From Mitragyna speciosa (taxonomy: Eukaryota; Streptophyta; Magnoliopsida; Gentianales; Rubiaceae), in contig CM045555.1 in NCBI GenBank assembly GCA_024721245.1, forward strand, positions 10,480,558-10,544,557: 64,000 bases of DNA, given 5' to 3'. Below are positions 1 to 11,745 of this stretch, piece after piece; positions within the stretch are counted from its first letter, which is position 1; every line of letters starts with the position of its first letter. A program made the translations under genes and the position numbers. The notes beneath the pieces were generated by a model. It was not told the DNA's origin. It saw nothing but the letters and a program-made list of their open reading frames with translations, and did no database searches.

Positions 1-1140
1 CAACTAAATGACTTGTTAAAGTTGGCCAAGCAAAAACAAGTGTTAAAACTTGAACAAATAAACAAACAAATGCAAGCTTAGCAAGTTTTGATAATATAAG
101 TCATGCTTTTGAATTCATTAGCTTCATCTATATTCTAGATGAAGCCTTTAGTGAATCATGACTAATGAAACAACTAAAAGTTTAACTTCAAAGCAAGAAT
201 TCATTCTAACAATGGAAAGTAAAGAGAGGGGAGTAAGAATTGCTCAACCAAAGTTTACACAAAGCTTCTCCTCTTATTTACCCTTCAAAGTTGAACTTAC
301 AATAATTCTCTTATAATGCTCCTCACTATCCCGTTGAAGAATGAAGAAAATTCTATTAATTCTCTATCAAAACTAGTATAAACTAAGCTAACACCACTTT
401 CTACTCCTAAAGTCTCTTTTTTAAACTTTACAAATGACTTCTATTTATAGACAAACGTTCCTAAATTCATTTTCCAATTTGCATGAATCATTAATGCATG
501 GAAATGATGAAGATTTACATGGGGATTCCAAATGGACACAAAAGTTTTCATTTATGCTTCCAATGTATTCTCCCACTTGTAAAACCTATCCCCATCTGAA
601 AATGTCTGCAAAAATCAGCTGGAAGAGAATGCAAGTTGATGCCTGAGAAAATCCAGCCGACTTATGATTCGTGGATGGTGATACGCAGATGGTGATAAGT
701 GGATCTCTATCTGCGGATCGCACCTTTGTGGCCCCCACTTGATTTCTGATTTTTGCTAAGCTGGACCTCATGTGTGCAAGCATTTTTCACGTATTTCCAA
801 GTATTGTGGTGAAGAATTGGATTTTTTCATTATTTTTGCACAATTATTCCTTTAAGTTGTTCATCTAACTTTAACTCTTTGAATCACCATTAACTTTGAT
901 TTTTCTTTACTCCAATTGATTCATAATAAGTTTAAGTATGATGAACCTGCAATTATACACAAAAATTATGCATTAATTTGCTTAAATAAGAATTCTGCCT
1001 CAAAAATCCAAATTCTAGTAAAAATTTCAATTCTTATGAATTGTTAAAAAATGAGTCATTTGCAACAAAAAATACTATAATTATACTTAAATAACATCTA
1101 AAACATATGATAATGTATATCATAATATTTGTAAATTTAT
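1..1140 (-). repeat. Athila-type LTR fragment, copy 1
   Basis: This stretch is homologous by eye to 9,629-10,700: the same order of blocks is shared, including the start CAACTAAATGACTTG, the TTCTATTTATAGACAAA block and the region around ACATCTAAAACAT. The second copy begins at its left end with a signature typical of Athila-type Ty3/Gypsy LTR 3' ends read on the minus strand, so this copy is probably the same LTR with its 3' end outside the window. No coding potential is supported. The short open frame at 434-646 lies inside the repeat and is paralleled at 10,062, so I treat it as LTR sequence. Confidence 0.55.
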
Positions 1141-1143
1141 TAC

Positions 1144-1466
1144 TTATCGATTCCAAAGCTTTTGATTGAAAACTAGGTGAAAACCATCATGATTGGGGCT
1201 TTTAAAACCATTCATAGAAAAAAGAAGTAGCTTAATTTCTTCATAAGTAATAGGGGAAAGTAGACTCAAGCAATCTTGATGTTCTAATTTGAGTTGAAAA
1301 GAGTTACAAACAACTGGGCATAGGGAGACATCAAGACTAGCAACAAGATTCAAAAAATAATCTTGGATATGAGATTTAATAACATGTAAATCATCCGTCC
1401 AGGTTCTATTAATTTTCAACGTAAGAATCCTATTTCTTCTTCTTTTATTAAGTACAGTGATGTGAA
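1144..1466 (-). pseudogene. LINE (L1-type) ORF2 fragment just upstream of the RT core
   Basis: The minus-strand translation contains KRRRNRILTLK, a block ending SHIQDYFLNLV, and LSPITYEEIKLLLFSMNGFK followed by SPNHDGFHLVFNQKLWN. This order is characteristic of the segment of plant L1 ORF2 that leads into the reverse transcriptase (the 'FF..LF ... I..AVF.M...KAPGPDGF...F.QKFW' region). Only about 105 residues remain, with no catalytic RT motif. On one side the fragment is cut by the LTR starting at 1,467 and on the other by the repeat ending near 1,140, so it is a remnant split by later insertions. I am confident of the family and not of the exact ends. Confidence 0.75.
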
Positions 1467-2338
1467 TGTAGACAATTAAAATTTGTTTAATCAATATTAA
1501 ATAAATTAAATTGATCTTGGTTAAATTAAATTACACTAAATTCATCTTACAAGTCCATTCATGTTTGGGCTTATACGTTGTAATTGGGCCCTAAATTAAA
1601 TTAAGTGCAAAGTCCATTTAAGTTAAGCTAGGTTAATTTAGTTAAGCTAGGTTAATGGATCGACGTATGTGAGCTTCAAGTTAAATTGTAAAGTCCATCT
1701 AAAATAAAGTGAATTAATTTAATTAATTCACATTGGACTAATTGGGCCGACCTAATTATCAAGTTCTATTTTAAACGGGTTTTTTAAAATTATAAGCAGC
1801 TCAAGTAGTGGAATATTTTGGAGAGTTTATCTCAAGTCAATCACTTCTCAAATTTTGGCTATAAATAGGAGCTCTTCCTCTCAAGCCAGATGTACATTCA
1901 TTCCCCAAAAGTTTAGAGAAAAACTCTAAAAGCTCTCAAGAGAATTTTCTTTCAAAAAGCTTTCAAAAGATTTGTATCTCAAGTCTTTCAAGAGATTTCT
2001 TTCTCAAGTCTCTCAAATCCCATCAAATCCAAATCCCCAAATCACCATGTTCGTGTTGAAGACTTGAAGATTTGAAGATCAAAAGTCTCAAGTGTTCAAG
2101 AAGCGTCATGAAATCAACCAGTTTCTACACCAAATCGTAGAAAACTCCATATTTAATTCAAGAATAAGCCTTTTCTTGGCCCTTGAATTAAATTCTTGAA
2201 GAAAAAAATCAGAAAATAGTTTCTTGTATAAAAAACCTAATTTAGAGATTGTAACTCTTATTTCCAAATCAATAAAATTTCAATTCGTGCAATTATTTTC
2301 TTGTCTTTATTCTTTGACAACGAAATTTGTTACGTACA
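1467..2338 (+). repeat. 5' LTR of the Tat-like Gypsy element
   Basis: The proposed LTR runs from TGTAGACAATT to TACGTACA (TG...CA, 872 bp). It contains a TATA box at 1,860-1,867 and is followed two bases later by a primer-binding-like sequence. The 5' boundary is judged from where the LINE reading frame of the flank ends. No second LTR copy is present in the window to confirm the ends. Confidence 0.6.
1860..1867 (+). promoter_or_regulatory. TATA box of the Tat-like LTR
   Basis: TATAAATA in the context GGCTATAAATAGGAGC, about 480 bp before the LTR end. It is in the usual position for the U3/R boundary of a plant LTR. Confidence 0.6.
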
Positions 2339-2344
2339 AATTTC

Positions 2345-2362
2345 TGGCACGCCTGGTGGGAC
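2345..2362 (+). other. Primer-binding-site-like sequence
   Basis: TGGCACGCCTGGTGGGAC lies six bases after the proposed LTR end. Plant Gypsy elements carry TGG-starting tRNA-complementary sites here. I do not assign the tRNA. Confidence 0.5.
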
Positions 2363-2418
2363 CATCTCTGCCACTTATCTTTTCTCTTCCTAGAAGATCC
2401 CATTCAAATAATCCAACA

Positions 2419-4207
2419 ATGAATTCAAGCACAAAGAATTCTTCTATTGTTCGCTCCAGAGTTGTTGTTGTGAAAGATTCAATTTTTCTTACTCTTGCAA
2501 GTCAAGAAGTGCCATATGTTGGGCCAATGACAAGGAGCAAAATGAAGGCGTTGGCACAAAAGGCTATGAAGGGTGCTGCTACTGCTACTGCTGCTACTGC
2601 TATAGTAACAAAGAAGGGTGACCATGGCACTCGTGTTGCCTATGTTGATGGCCTAAAGCCATAAAACAACTCCTATAGTGATGCTTGTTATGACAACGAG
2701 TGCCACAACTACAGAGGAGCAACTTGCCCATATGACAAAACTTGTTGAAGGACTTGTTACGCACATACAAAGTTAAGATGAAAAGATTGCCAAATTGATG
2801 GACAAGATCGAGAACATTGATGAAATTAGTCCGTTCGTGCCCAAGCAAACTGAAATCCATGATGGTCCTGAGACTTCTTCCAAGGTGAAAGAGCCCTCAA
2901 AGTCAAATGCAACAAAGAATGTCTCAGTTTCCCTCGAAAGAACCATCAACATCGATCATCTCAAGGAGTTCATAGATGAAACAATCAAAGACAAATTTGA
3001 TGGAGTTTTGTAGTCATCTCATTCTTATGCCAAGCCATACACCGCGAAAGTTGATGCCTACTAGATATCAACCTCCTAAATTTCAGTAGTTTGACGGCAA
3101 GGGCAACCCTAAACAACATGTTGCACACTTTGTGAAGACGTGCAATAATGTTAGAACTAACGGAGACTTACTGGTCGAACAGGTTGTGCATTCACTAAAA
3201 GGTAACACATTCGATTGGTATACAGATCTTGAGCCTGGCTCCATTGATAGTTGGAAACAATTAGAGCAAGAATTTGTCAATAGATTCTATAGCACGAGAC
3301 GACCTGTTAGTATGACTGAGTTTTTGAATGCTCATCATGGAAGTTTCAATAGCAAAGACTGTCTTTTGGAGTCATTTGCTAGTGAGATATGCATTCAAGG
3401 CATGCATTGGGGGCTCCGTTGTATCTTATAAGGGATACAGCCAGATACCTTTGACAAGTTAGCAATGAAGGCTCACAATCTAGAAATCAATATCGGAAGG
3501 CAAGAGTTGCTAGTGCCTGATCCTCGAAAAGGCAAGGAGAAGCAAGAAATAAAGAAAGGAGGTAAGCCTTCTATCAAAGGTGAGAAGAAAGAGTCACCAA
3601 CCGCAATTGTGGCACCCTTCAAGATCTTCTCTAAAGCTATAAAAAAGGAAGATGAGAAAGGTAAAATTCGACAAGAATAAAAGAAGAAACAATCAATCCT
3701 ATGGGGCATGCAAGAAAAGGAATATCCTTTCTTGATTTTGATGTCCCTGGTATGTTTGATGACCTATTAAAGTTGAACCTGATTACATTGCTTGAAATGA
3801 AGAGACCTAACGAAGCAAAAAGGACTGATGACCCCAACTATTGCAAGTATCGTCACTTGGTGGGATATCCAATGCAAAAGTGCTTTATCTTCAAAGATAA
3901 AGGTATGGAGTTGACCAAACAAAAAAAGGCCCTACTTGAGGAGGGCAAAACAAGTGCACACCAGACTAGCATTACTTTTGGTTCATTAAAACCTGTGGAG
4001 GTTGGAATGCCTGTTGAGGAAGTTCAAGAAACCATTATGATGTATGCTATAAGGTTTGGACCACTTCATCCTTTTGAAGTTAGGCCGACTACCTTTCCCC
4101 TAATTATCAGAGAGCCTTCAATTCAAAAAGATTTAGAATCCGTACTCTCAAAGCAAAATGACCTCGATGATGAGGGATGGACTTTTGTTATTCGTAAGAG
4201 GAGGTGA
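2419..4207 (+). pseudogene. gag pseudogene of the Tat-like Gypsy element
   Basis: The open stretch starting at 2,419 encodes an N-terminal segment with the phrase VPYVGPMTRSKMKAL. After stops, 3,090-3,460 gives a Retrotrans_gag domain (HFVKTCNN, then GNTFDWYTDLEPGSIDSWK, EFVNRFYSTRRPVSMTE and IQGMHWGL). A basic segment follows at 3,465-3,680. At about 3,842-3,882 there is a knuckle-like CKYRHLVGYPMQKCF, in which the usual His appears replaced by Tyr. Gag would form the virus-like particle and bind RNA. There are several in-frame stops (for example near 3,013, 3,430 and 3,680), and about twenty residues seem deleted after the PVSMTE block. The family is clear; function is lost. Confidence 0.8.
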
Positions 4208-5122
4208 AACTCTCATCCATTTCACAAGATGAGTAACTCACTGATAAGGGGTAAGGTAATGTGAAAGAAAAAGGAGAAGAGGATGAGAAAGCAAAATGCC
4301 ACTACCAAGGCTCAAACGAGTCACAAGTTTAGGCAAATGGTTCGTCGTCCAGTCACTTTAGCAGACTTCGTACCAAAGAAATTCTTTAGTAATGACATTC
4401 GTGTCTCATGAAACATCATAAACTCTAAGAATCCTCAAGATGAAGAATTGGTTGACGAGTTCAACAAAAAAGCTTCTGTTATTGTCAAAGGGCTTGTGGA
4501 ATGTGCAACTCCAATTCCAAATAAGGATTTTTCATATCAACAACAAGTAGTCCAACATGTCCAAAAGTTTAAGCTATTTTAAGCGTTCTAATTGATCACC
4601 TACATGAAGTGTGGAATCTTGTATATTCCTTCAGTAGTGGTGATCGTAAATATTTTGATTCATTATGTGACTACGACGCCTGTGAACAAGTTGCTTTTGA
4701 TGCTGGGTACGAAGATGATGAAGCATCAAGGAAAAAGAATTTAAATAAAAAGAAGTTACGAAATCAAAAACAAATGGAAGAACTGCTTGAAGTTGGAAAT
4801 CCTTCAGTGCGTAGACTTTCTGAACCCTGTGGAAGGTATAACCTTTTAGTCTACTATTCTAACCCAAAAGTGAAGCCCTACCTGAAAGTAATCTATCATT
4901 TCCTACCTCATCTTCACGAATTGACAATGTTCGTTCCTGTAATGTCATCAACACTGATGATCTTCTTGCTCACCAAGTTGATGTTGAAGAGGAGTCTGTT
5001 ACCGTTGCAAAAACATCCATAGAGTGCACAACAACAATCATTGAAAATGATGAAGATTTGATGCTTGGGTCTACCCCCCATAATTGTCTGTTGTTTGTAA
5101 CTGGCTATATCTGAGATCAAAA

Positions 5123-5440
5123 GTGAATAGAATTCTTATTGATGGAGGTTCTGCTGTCAGTATTATACTACTGCGAACTTTGAAGGATATTCTAATAGTC
5201 GATTGATGATTCAAGGCTTCAAGCAAGGGGGCAAAGAGCCATTGGAGTAATACAGCTTGACATAGTCATTGATGGCATGTCCTCGAAGGCATTGCTACAT
5301 ATGATAGATGCAAAAATTACCAATAATATACTTCTTGGGAAACCTTGGATTCACGAAAATAAAGTCGCACCTTCAACCCTTCATTAATGTTTCAAGTACT
5401 GTCACGATGGTATTGTGAAAAAGGTGATAGCAGACGACAA
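5123..5440 (+). pseudogene. Aspartic protease region of the Tat-like Gypsy element
   Basis: Translation from 5,123 gives VNRILIDGGSAVSIILL, matching the retropepsin active-site block (LID.GSS.N), with Gly in place of the usual Ser or Asn after the catalytic Asp. About 130 bases on comes IVIDGMSSKALLHMIDA and LLGKPWIHE, corresponding to the C-terminal 'I..A...YN.LLGRPWIH' half of Gypsy proteases. The two halves are separated by a frameshift and apparent deletion. It would have processed the polyprotein. The copy is inactive. Confidence 0.7.
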
Positions 5441-5738
5441 GCCATTCACTGAAGCTGAAGCATATTTCACAGATGCTAAGTTTTATCTCAAGGTTTGCGA
5501 TACGAAGGATGTCAATGATTTGTAATCAAACACGAGTGTGGCTCAAAATTGCAAGTTTGTGGATTTGGCTAGTCGCTCTACACTTAATAAGGAAAAATAA
5601 GTTTTTGGCTACAAGATTTAATGTGCTATCACTATATCACCAAGTGATAAATCCATCATTCTTCGCTATGTTTCGAAGTCAAAGGGAAAAAAAGAGCAAT
5701 CGCCTTTAGTCAAGTGTGAAGCCCTAAAAGGCTTAATA

Positions 5739-6038
5739 TTGCCCGTTAAGAAACTAAATGACATCAAAAGATCACAAACTTTATTGCAAAGGTTTGTTCA
5801 TCCATCCAAAGAACCAAATGTTGGGCATGTTGCCTTGCCAACTACAAGAACTGAAGGTTTCGATCACAATGCCTATAAGCTTCTTGCTAAGGTTGGGTAT
5901 AATGTTAAGACTTCTACTGTATTGGGTACATTGTCGCTTGAAATTGTTGGTGAAAGGGTTCATGGACTTAATGCTACTCAAAAGATGATGAGAGAAAAGG
6001 GATATGTTGCTAACAATCCCTTGATGGGTCTAAGTTAA
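5739..6038 (+). pseudogene. Protease-RT linker segment of the Tat-like polyprotein
   Basis: An open 99-codon stretch containing FVHPSKEPNVGHVALPTTR and EGFDHNAYKLLAKVGY. The 'F..NAYKLLAKAGY' block is a recurrent part of the long, functionally uncharacterised linker between protease and reverse transcriptase in Tat-type plant Gypsy polyproteins. No enzymatic motif is visible. Its position between the protease (ending near 5,440) and RT (from about 6,480) supports the assignment. Confidence 0.6.
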
Positions 6039-6479
6039 AGACCATCTTCACCCATATGCATAGCAATTAAAAGAGCAAGAAACTATATTGTACCTTTCTC
6101 TTTGATATACTTGGCTCGAAGAGAAAGAGTGTGAGATGCTCTGTTCACGAAAGACTAACCTTTCCCAAGGCGAATAAGCAAAACTTCAAGAAGGAGGACA
6201 ATAAAATCACGCAAAAACATAAAGAGTCAAAGAAACAACTTATTGATCTTTTTATTCATCGTGGCGACTTGTTGAATATAAGGATGGAAACTATTATTGA
6301 TGTGGGACCCGAGGAGGATGACAAAGAGAATACAACTTCCTGCAACCATGTAGCTATGGTTAATGGTGAATCACCTAAGGAAGAAGATGCCGAGGATGCT
6401 CCACTTGAATTTGAGAAGGGAGTGAAGGCAACTGTTGATCAATTAAAAGAAATTGATCTTGGTTCTCTTGAAAATTCTT

Positions 6480-7404
6480 GTCCAATATATGTTAGTAGCA
6501 TGTTGAGTGTTGAAGACAAAGAAGTGTATACTAAACTCTTGCACGAATATCGTGACGTCTTTGCATGGAGTTATAAAGAGATGTCTGGTTTAGACCCAAA
6601 AGTAGCAGTCTATCACTTGGCAGTCAAACGAGGGGTACGTCTTGTTAAATAATTTCAAAGGCGGCTTAGACCTGATCTAATTCCATCAATCGAAGCTGAA
6701 GTGAACAAACTCATCGAAATTGGGTTTATTCGCAAAGTCAAGTATCTTACAGGGATTTCAAGCATTGTGCCTATGTAGAAAAGAATGGTCAAATTCGTGT
6801 TTGTGTTAATTTTAAAGATCTCAACAATGTTTGTCCTAAAGATGACTTCTCGCTTCTAATAACTGAGCTTATGGTTGACGCCACGATTGGACATGAGGCA
6901 CTATCATTTACGGATGGATCTTCTGGCTATAATTAAATTCGCATGGCACTTGAAGATGAGGAGCTCATTGCGTTTTGTACTCTTAATGACATATACTGTT
7001 ATAAAGTTATACCTTTTAGACTAAAGAATGCTGAGGCAACGTATCAAAGAGCTATGCAAAATATCTTTAATGACATGTTCCATAAAAGTATAGAATGCTA
7101 CGTGGATGACTTTGTTATCAAGTCAAGGAAAAGAAGTGATCACTTAGATGACTTGTGGCAAGTATTTGATCGATTGAGAAGATATCAACTCAGAATGAAT
7201 CCATTCAAGTGTGCTTTTGGAGTCACTTCCGAAAAAATTTCTTGGTTTTGTGGTTTATCATCGCGGCATTAAAATTGATCAAGTCAAGATAGACGCCATA
7301 GTAAAAATGCCTGAGTCTCGAGATATTCTTGCCTTGAAGAGCTTACAGGGAGGTTGGCATATTTTCGAAGGTTTATTTCAAATTTGGTTGGAAGGTGCCA
7401 ACCA
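6480..7404 (+). pseudogene. Reverse transcriptase pseudogene, truncated after the RT domain
   Basis: The segment begins with YTKLLHEYRDVFAWSYKEM and GLDPKVAVYHLAVKRGV, the conserved lead-in to Ty3/Gypsy RT, then RLRPDLIPSIEAEVNKLIE. After frameshifts, 6,943-7,260 gives the fingers/palm part with IPFRLKNAEATYQRAMQ and the catalytic YVDD at 7,099-7,110. FLGFVVYHRGIKID follows in the next frame. The last recognisable block (LKSLQGG, about 7,340-7,400) matches the RT-RNase H junction. At least three frame changes and several stops are present. No RNase H or integrase follows, so the element was cut here. Confidence 0.85.
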
Positions 7405-8941
7405 TAAGACACTCACTTGGAATGCCTAGGAAAATATTTCGTAAAATGGTCGAGACTCGCTTTCAGGTCCTGAAATTCAAAAGAAATAATCTAATGAAAA
7501 CCCGATTAAAACCCTAAGTAAATTAGTAAGAAAATTCAAGAGATAACCCAATTATTTCTAGGGTTTCATTTCTAGGGTTTTTTAGAGTGTAGGGTTTTAC
7601 CCTAAGGTTTAGGGTTTCAGATTTAGGGTTTTCTTGTTCTAGGAAAATTTAATTCATTACTAGATCATTTTCTAAAAATTTCTGCACATCAAATTTCCCT
7701 AAATTTAGCATATTCTAGGTTTAAAATCTCACTTGTCATTTTTCTTCTTTTAATTCTACCGAAATTTCGGCAACATCTCCCCTTAAAATCGGACTAACCC
7801 AAAATTTTACCTGCAAGAAATCAACCAACCAATCCAATTTCCAATAAGTTCTACAACTTTCATGTCTCAGTCAAACCCAATTTCACTCAAAATTCCACTT
7901 ATATTCAAGATTTCAACACCAAGTTTCTTCAACCAAGCAACATATAATACATGAAATTTCAAGGTTTAAATGCTATCTACTAGTCTATCTAACCAAGAGA
8001 ACACTTTAATTAACAAGTAAAATTTCATTTCAAACTTAAATCTTCAAGTTCTAATGACAAGTATCTAGTATTAAACTTGTACAAAAGGCTAAATAAAACT
8101 TGAAATTAATAACAAAAGTTCATAGTAGGTACCTCAAACAAGCTTAGATCTTTGCTTAGGAAGAAGAAAAACTCACTTTCTATGGTAGAGTTGTCTAAAA
8201 TTTGGAGAGAAAGCTTCAAGAAAATGAGAGTAAAAGAGAGGAAAAGAGAGAATAGGGAGGGCCGGCCAAGAGAAGAAAGAAAAGAAAAGAAATAGGCCAA
8301 GAAAATAGAAAAGAAATAAAGAGAAAAGTGGGAAAAAGAGTGACCAATTATAGCAAGATAAGAGTCATCCTAGGATTTATGCTTTTAAGGTAATAGTACC
8401 AACTTGGTTAAATTTGATTAGTGAAGATTTTTAATCACTTATCACCTAGTAATTAGCAAACTTTATGGCACACATTTTAAAGCAAAAGAGAGAAGAAAAG
8501 AGGGAGAAAAATTTTGGCCAAGAGGAGAGAAAAGGAAGAAGAAAAATCGGCCAAGAAGAAAGAAAAGAAAGCAAGAGAATAAGTGAAATTTTTAGGTCAA
8601 TTTTTGAACTAAAGCTCAATTGGTCAAAAGACTAGAAAATGGTAGAATTAGTTAGTCAAAATTAGACACTATTATAAACTAATGGTCCAATGAAATTAAT
8701 CCAAATTGGGTACTTAGGTGTCCCACTTAATAATGAAAGAATTTTATTTACTTAACCTAATTAACTTAAGAAATCTTCCAACTAATAAATCAAGGATTAA
8801 CACTAAACTCCAAGTAAAGAAGTTTGCCTTTTAAAGTGCAAATTTTCGATTTTCCCTTTTTCTTTTTCTTTTCTCATTTTTTTTCTACTAATGGACATAC
8901 ATGAATTAAATAGTTCTTGTATGAATTTCTAGGGTGTTACA
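7405..8941 (+). repeat. 5'-truncated LTR, Tekay/Del-like, same family as 48,091-50,814
   Basis: Homologous to the 3' 1.7 kb of the solo LTR at 48,091-50,814: both have ACTCACYTKGAATGCCTAG near the start, the same AGGGTTT-rich block, and the same end TTTCTAGGGTGTTACA. The first about 1 kb of the LTR is missing, and the piece abuts the broken RT, so insertion and deletion happened at this junction. It is non-coding. Confidence 0.75.
7556..7640 (+). repeat. Degenerate plant-telomere-like repeats in the LTR
   Basis: Several copies of AGGGTTT and TTTAGGG with spacers, the heptamer of the plant telomere. The same block occurs in the sister LTR near 49,268-49,350, so it is part of the LTR family and not a chromosome-end relic. 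Confidence 0.6.
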
Positions 8942-9170
8942 GACCATCTTGAATATCAGGTGATAATCTAATCCAAAACCTCCCACAAATTTAGATCAAA
9001 TTATTAAAGAATAGCATAACAACAACCAAATCTGTTGATTGAAACCAAACTATGAAGAAACTTAACACCCTTATCAAACCCATTGATAAAAATGACATGG
9101 TGTAGATTAGATATAATAAATATGAACAATTACATACAAATCAAGTAATAAAAACCTAATCTCCCAACTT
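8942..9170. other. Unassigned spacer
   Basis: AT-rich sequence with no open frame and no repeat relationship that I can see within the window. Confidence 0.5.
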
Positions 9171-10722
9171 AATCTGCAAGTGCACAGGTCTATTGTAGTA
9201 CTTGGAGTATTAGGTGTCGAATTGCATGAGGAATCATATATGTGCAACTACTAAAGTTTTTTCACTAATTTTTATTATCTAAACACAATTACAATAAGAT
9301 GGATAAATGGTCCCTTCAATAGAATAGGTATAAGGTTGAGAAATTTTTGTAGAAGCCAAGCGAAGAAGCCTAGAACATAAAATTCACTAATGAATCATGC
9401 ATGAATGGCTTGCTAAGTTTTATCTTGCCTTATTTAGAATCCAATTCCATAAGTATCATAACTAGATCTCTCTATGAAATGACAATATTCTAACTATTCT
9501 CATGATGAAACCCTACGGAAAAACATGAATTGTATTGATTCACTTAAGCATCCATTATTCTCATATGAACTATTTAAGCATTACTTGTTCATTTTCCATT
9601 GTTACATGCATCTCTCAATGTCAAATAACAACTAAATGACTTGCTTAAGTTGGCCATGCAAAAACAAGTGTTAAGGCTTGAACAAGTAATCAAACAAATG
9701 CAAGCTTAGCAAGTGCAAGTGAATTAAGTCATATTTGTTGATTCATTAGCTTCATCTATGATCCAGATAAAGCTTTTTGTTCAACACGGTTAATGAAACA
9801 ACTAAAAGTTCAACTTCAAAGCAAGAATTCATGACAACAATTGAAAGCAAAAGAGATAGAGTTTAAGAATTGCTCAACCAAAGTTGTAGCAACCTTCTCT
9901 TCTTATTCACCTTCAAAAGAAGCACTACAAGGTTCTCTTACAAGTGTCCTCACTATTCTATTGAAGGATAAAGAGAATTTCTATTAATTCTCTAACAAAA
10001 CTAATACAAATTAGGCTAACACTACTTTCTACTACTAAAACTTGTTACAAAGGCTTTACAAATGACTTCTATTTATAGACAAATGTTGCTCAAGTCATTT
10101 TCCAACTTGTATGAATCATTAATGCATGAAAATGATGAAGATTTGCTTGGGGATTCCAAATTAGCACAAAAGTCTTCATTTATGCTTCCAATGTATTCTC
10201 CCACTTGCAAACTTCTATCCCCATCTGAAAAGTTTGCAGAAACCAGCTGGAACTGGTTGCAAGTTGCAACCCTAAAATTTTCAGTCCGATATGACGATGC
10301 GCCACCTGCGGATCACAACCTATGGTCCCTACTTGATTTTCTAATCTTTGCTAAGCTAGCATCCATGTGTGTAGTCATTTTTCATGTATTTCCATGCATT
10401 TTGATGGAGAATTGGATTTTTTCATTATTTTTGCACAATTATTTCTCCAAGTTGTTCATCAAACCCTAACTCTTTGAATCACCTTTGAATTTGTTTCTTC
10501 TTGACTAACCTGCAATTTATACACAAAAATTGTGCATTAATTTTCTCAAATAAAAATTTTGCCTCAAAAATCCTAATTCAGTTAAAAATCCTAATTCTTA
10601 TAAATTGTTAGAAAATGAGTCATTTGCAACCAAAAATTCTATAATTATACTAAAATAATATCTAAAACATAGAATAATATATATAACAACATATTATTAT
10701 ATATATTATTGAACCCTCACAA
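9171..10722 (-). repeat. Athila-type LTR, copy 2
   Basis: Read on the minus strand, the left end carries a tract (TGCAAGTGCACAGGTC..., then GTGTCGAATTGCATGAGG at about 9,215) that parallels the terminal tract at 63,890-63,960. That tract is the usual end of Athila-type LTRs ('ggatacgacactcggtact...tgcacttgc'). From 9,629 on it matches 1-1,140. The right boundary is uncertain because both copies degenerate into AT repeats near 10,680-10,722. No coding sequence is supported. Confidence 0.55.
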
Positions 10723-11745
10723 GGATCGCTCTTCAAAGGCGTATAAAAGTTCTCATCCCAAGAACTAATGAAAATCCCTCAAAGGGAGAAAATCAATTTC
10801 CATTGATTTTAACTCATAAATCAACATCAATAATAATAATAATGAAACCTTAACAATGACTAGTCTTATATAGGCATAAAAGTCCTAAGAAACAATTATG
10901 AAAAATTAGAAAACTATTACAATTAAAGAAAAATAATTAAAATTCAAAAATAGCAAACTGGTTCGTATTCTGCACGTATCCGCACTGCTATCTACACGCG
11001 GCTTGCTGTTACGAATACCACTAGAAACTCCATCATGACAGCATCTGATTCTACTGCTATCCATGGCCCTATCTGCACTTGGATACCCCTCGCGAATAGA
11101 GTCTGAATGCCCTACTTCTACTCCTAGTCTCGTTCGTTGAAGATTCTGCTCGCACCTTTGACCGTAGACGTGACCACCAGACTTTAGTACCTTGAGTGGA
11201 TGTTAGATAGGCTATGTTCCATGCTCTTTTTCCATGCCTTGAGCCCTTGAACTCCTCCAAATAACTCAAGTTGATGAAATTTGTTGGTGAAATTTCAAAA
11301 ACTAAGCGAGGGTCATCACGCACGTATCCTCGATTACTATCCGCATGCGGATTGTAGGCTCGGATACCCCTAGAAACTCCATCCTGGTAGCTTCCAATTT
11401 TGGTGCTATCCGTGGCCCTATCTGTGTATGGATACCCCTCACGAATGGAGTCAAAATGCCCAATTATTACTCCTGGTCTCGTCCGTTGAAGATTTTGCTT
11501 GGCACCTTTGACCTTGAACACGACTACCAAATTTTAGTCCCCTGAGTGGATGTTGGATAGGCCACGTTCCATGCTCTATTTCCATGCTTTGAGCCCTTAA
11601 ACTCCTCCAAATAACTCAAGTTGATGAAATCCATTGGTGAAGCTTCAAAAACTGAGATAGGTGTCATCACGCACATATCATGGAGTCTCGTTATCTCCTC
11701 AAATAATGTATGACTACATTTGCAGGGATGTTGTTGTTGCATTTG
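10723..11745 (-). repeat. Unclassified LTR-like segment with a 349-bp tandem duplication
   Basis: Two direct copies, about 10,975-11,323 and 11,324-11,672, share GAAACTCCATC, CTATCCRTGGCCCTATCTG, CTCCAAATAACTCAAGTTG and other blocks. The start points of GAAACTCC differ by 349 bases. A minus-strand TATA-like CTATATAAGACTAG lies near 10,870. A minus-strand open frame spans part of both copies (11,069-11,530), but its internal duplication is the DNA repeat and it matches no domain I know. It is probably part of a retrotransposon LTR or leader. Confidence 0.45.

Larger units (their letters stand above)
1467..7404 (+). mobile_element. Truncated Ty3/Gypsy retrotransposon, Tat-like lineage
   Basis: A plus-strand element with a 5' LTR (1,467-2,338), a primer-binding-like site, then decayed gag, a zinc-knuckle-like motif, aspartic protease and reverse transcriptase in the order expected for Ty3/Gypsy. 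The gag signature (WYTDLEPGSIDSWKQLEQEF) and the long linker between protease and RT are typical of Tat-clade polyproteins. It breaks off shortly after RT at about 7,404, where a Tekay-like LTR piece begins. RNase H, integrase and the 3' LTR are absent. Many stops and frameshifts show it is long dead. Confidence 0.8.

Noticed and set aside
11069..11530. 153-codon minus-strand frame as a real gene
   Set aside because: It spans two copies of a 349-bp DNA duplication, has no recognisable domain and lies in LTR-like sequence.
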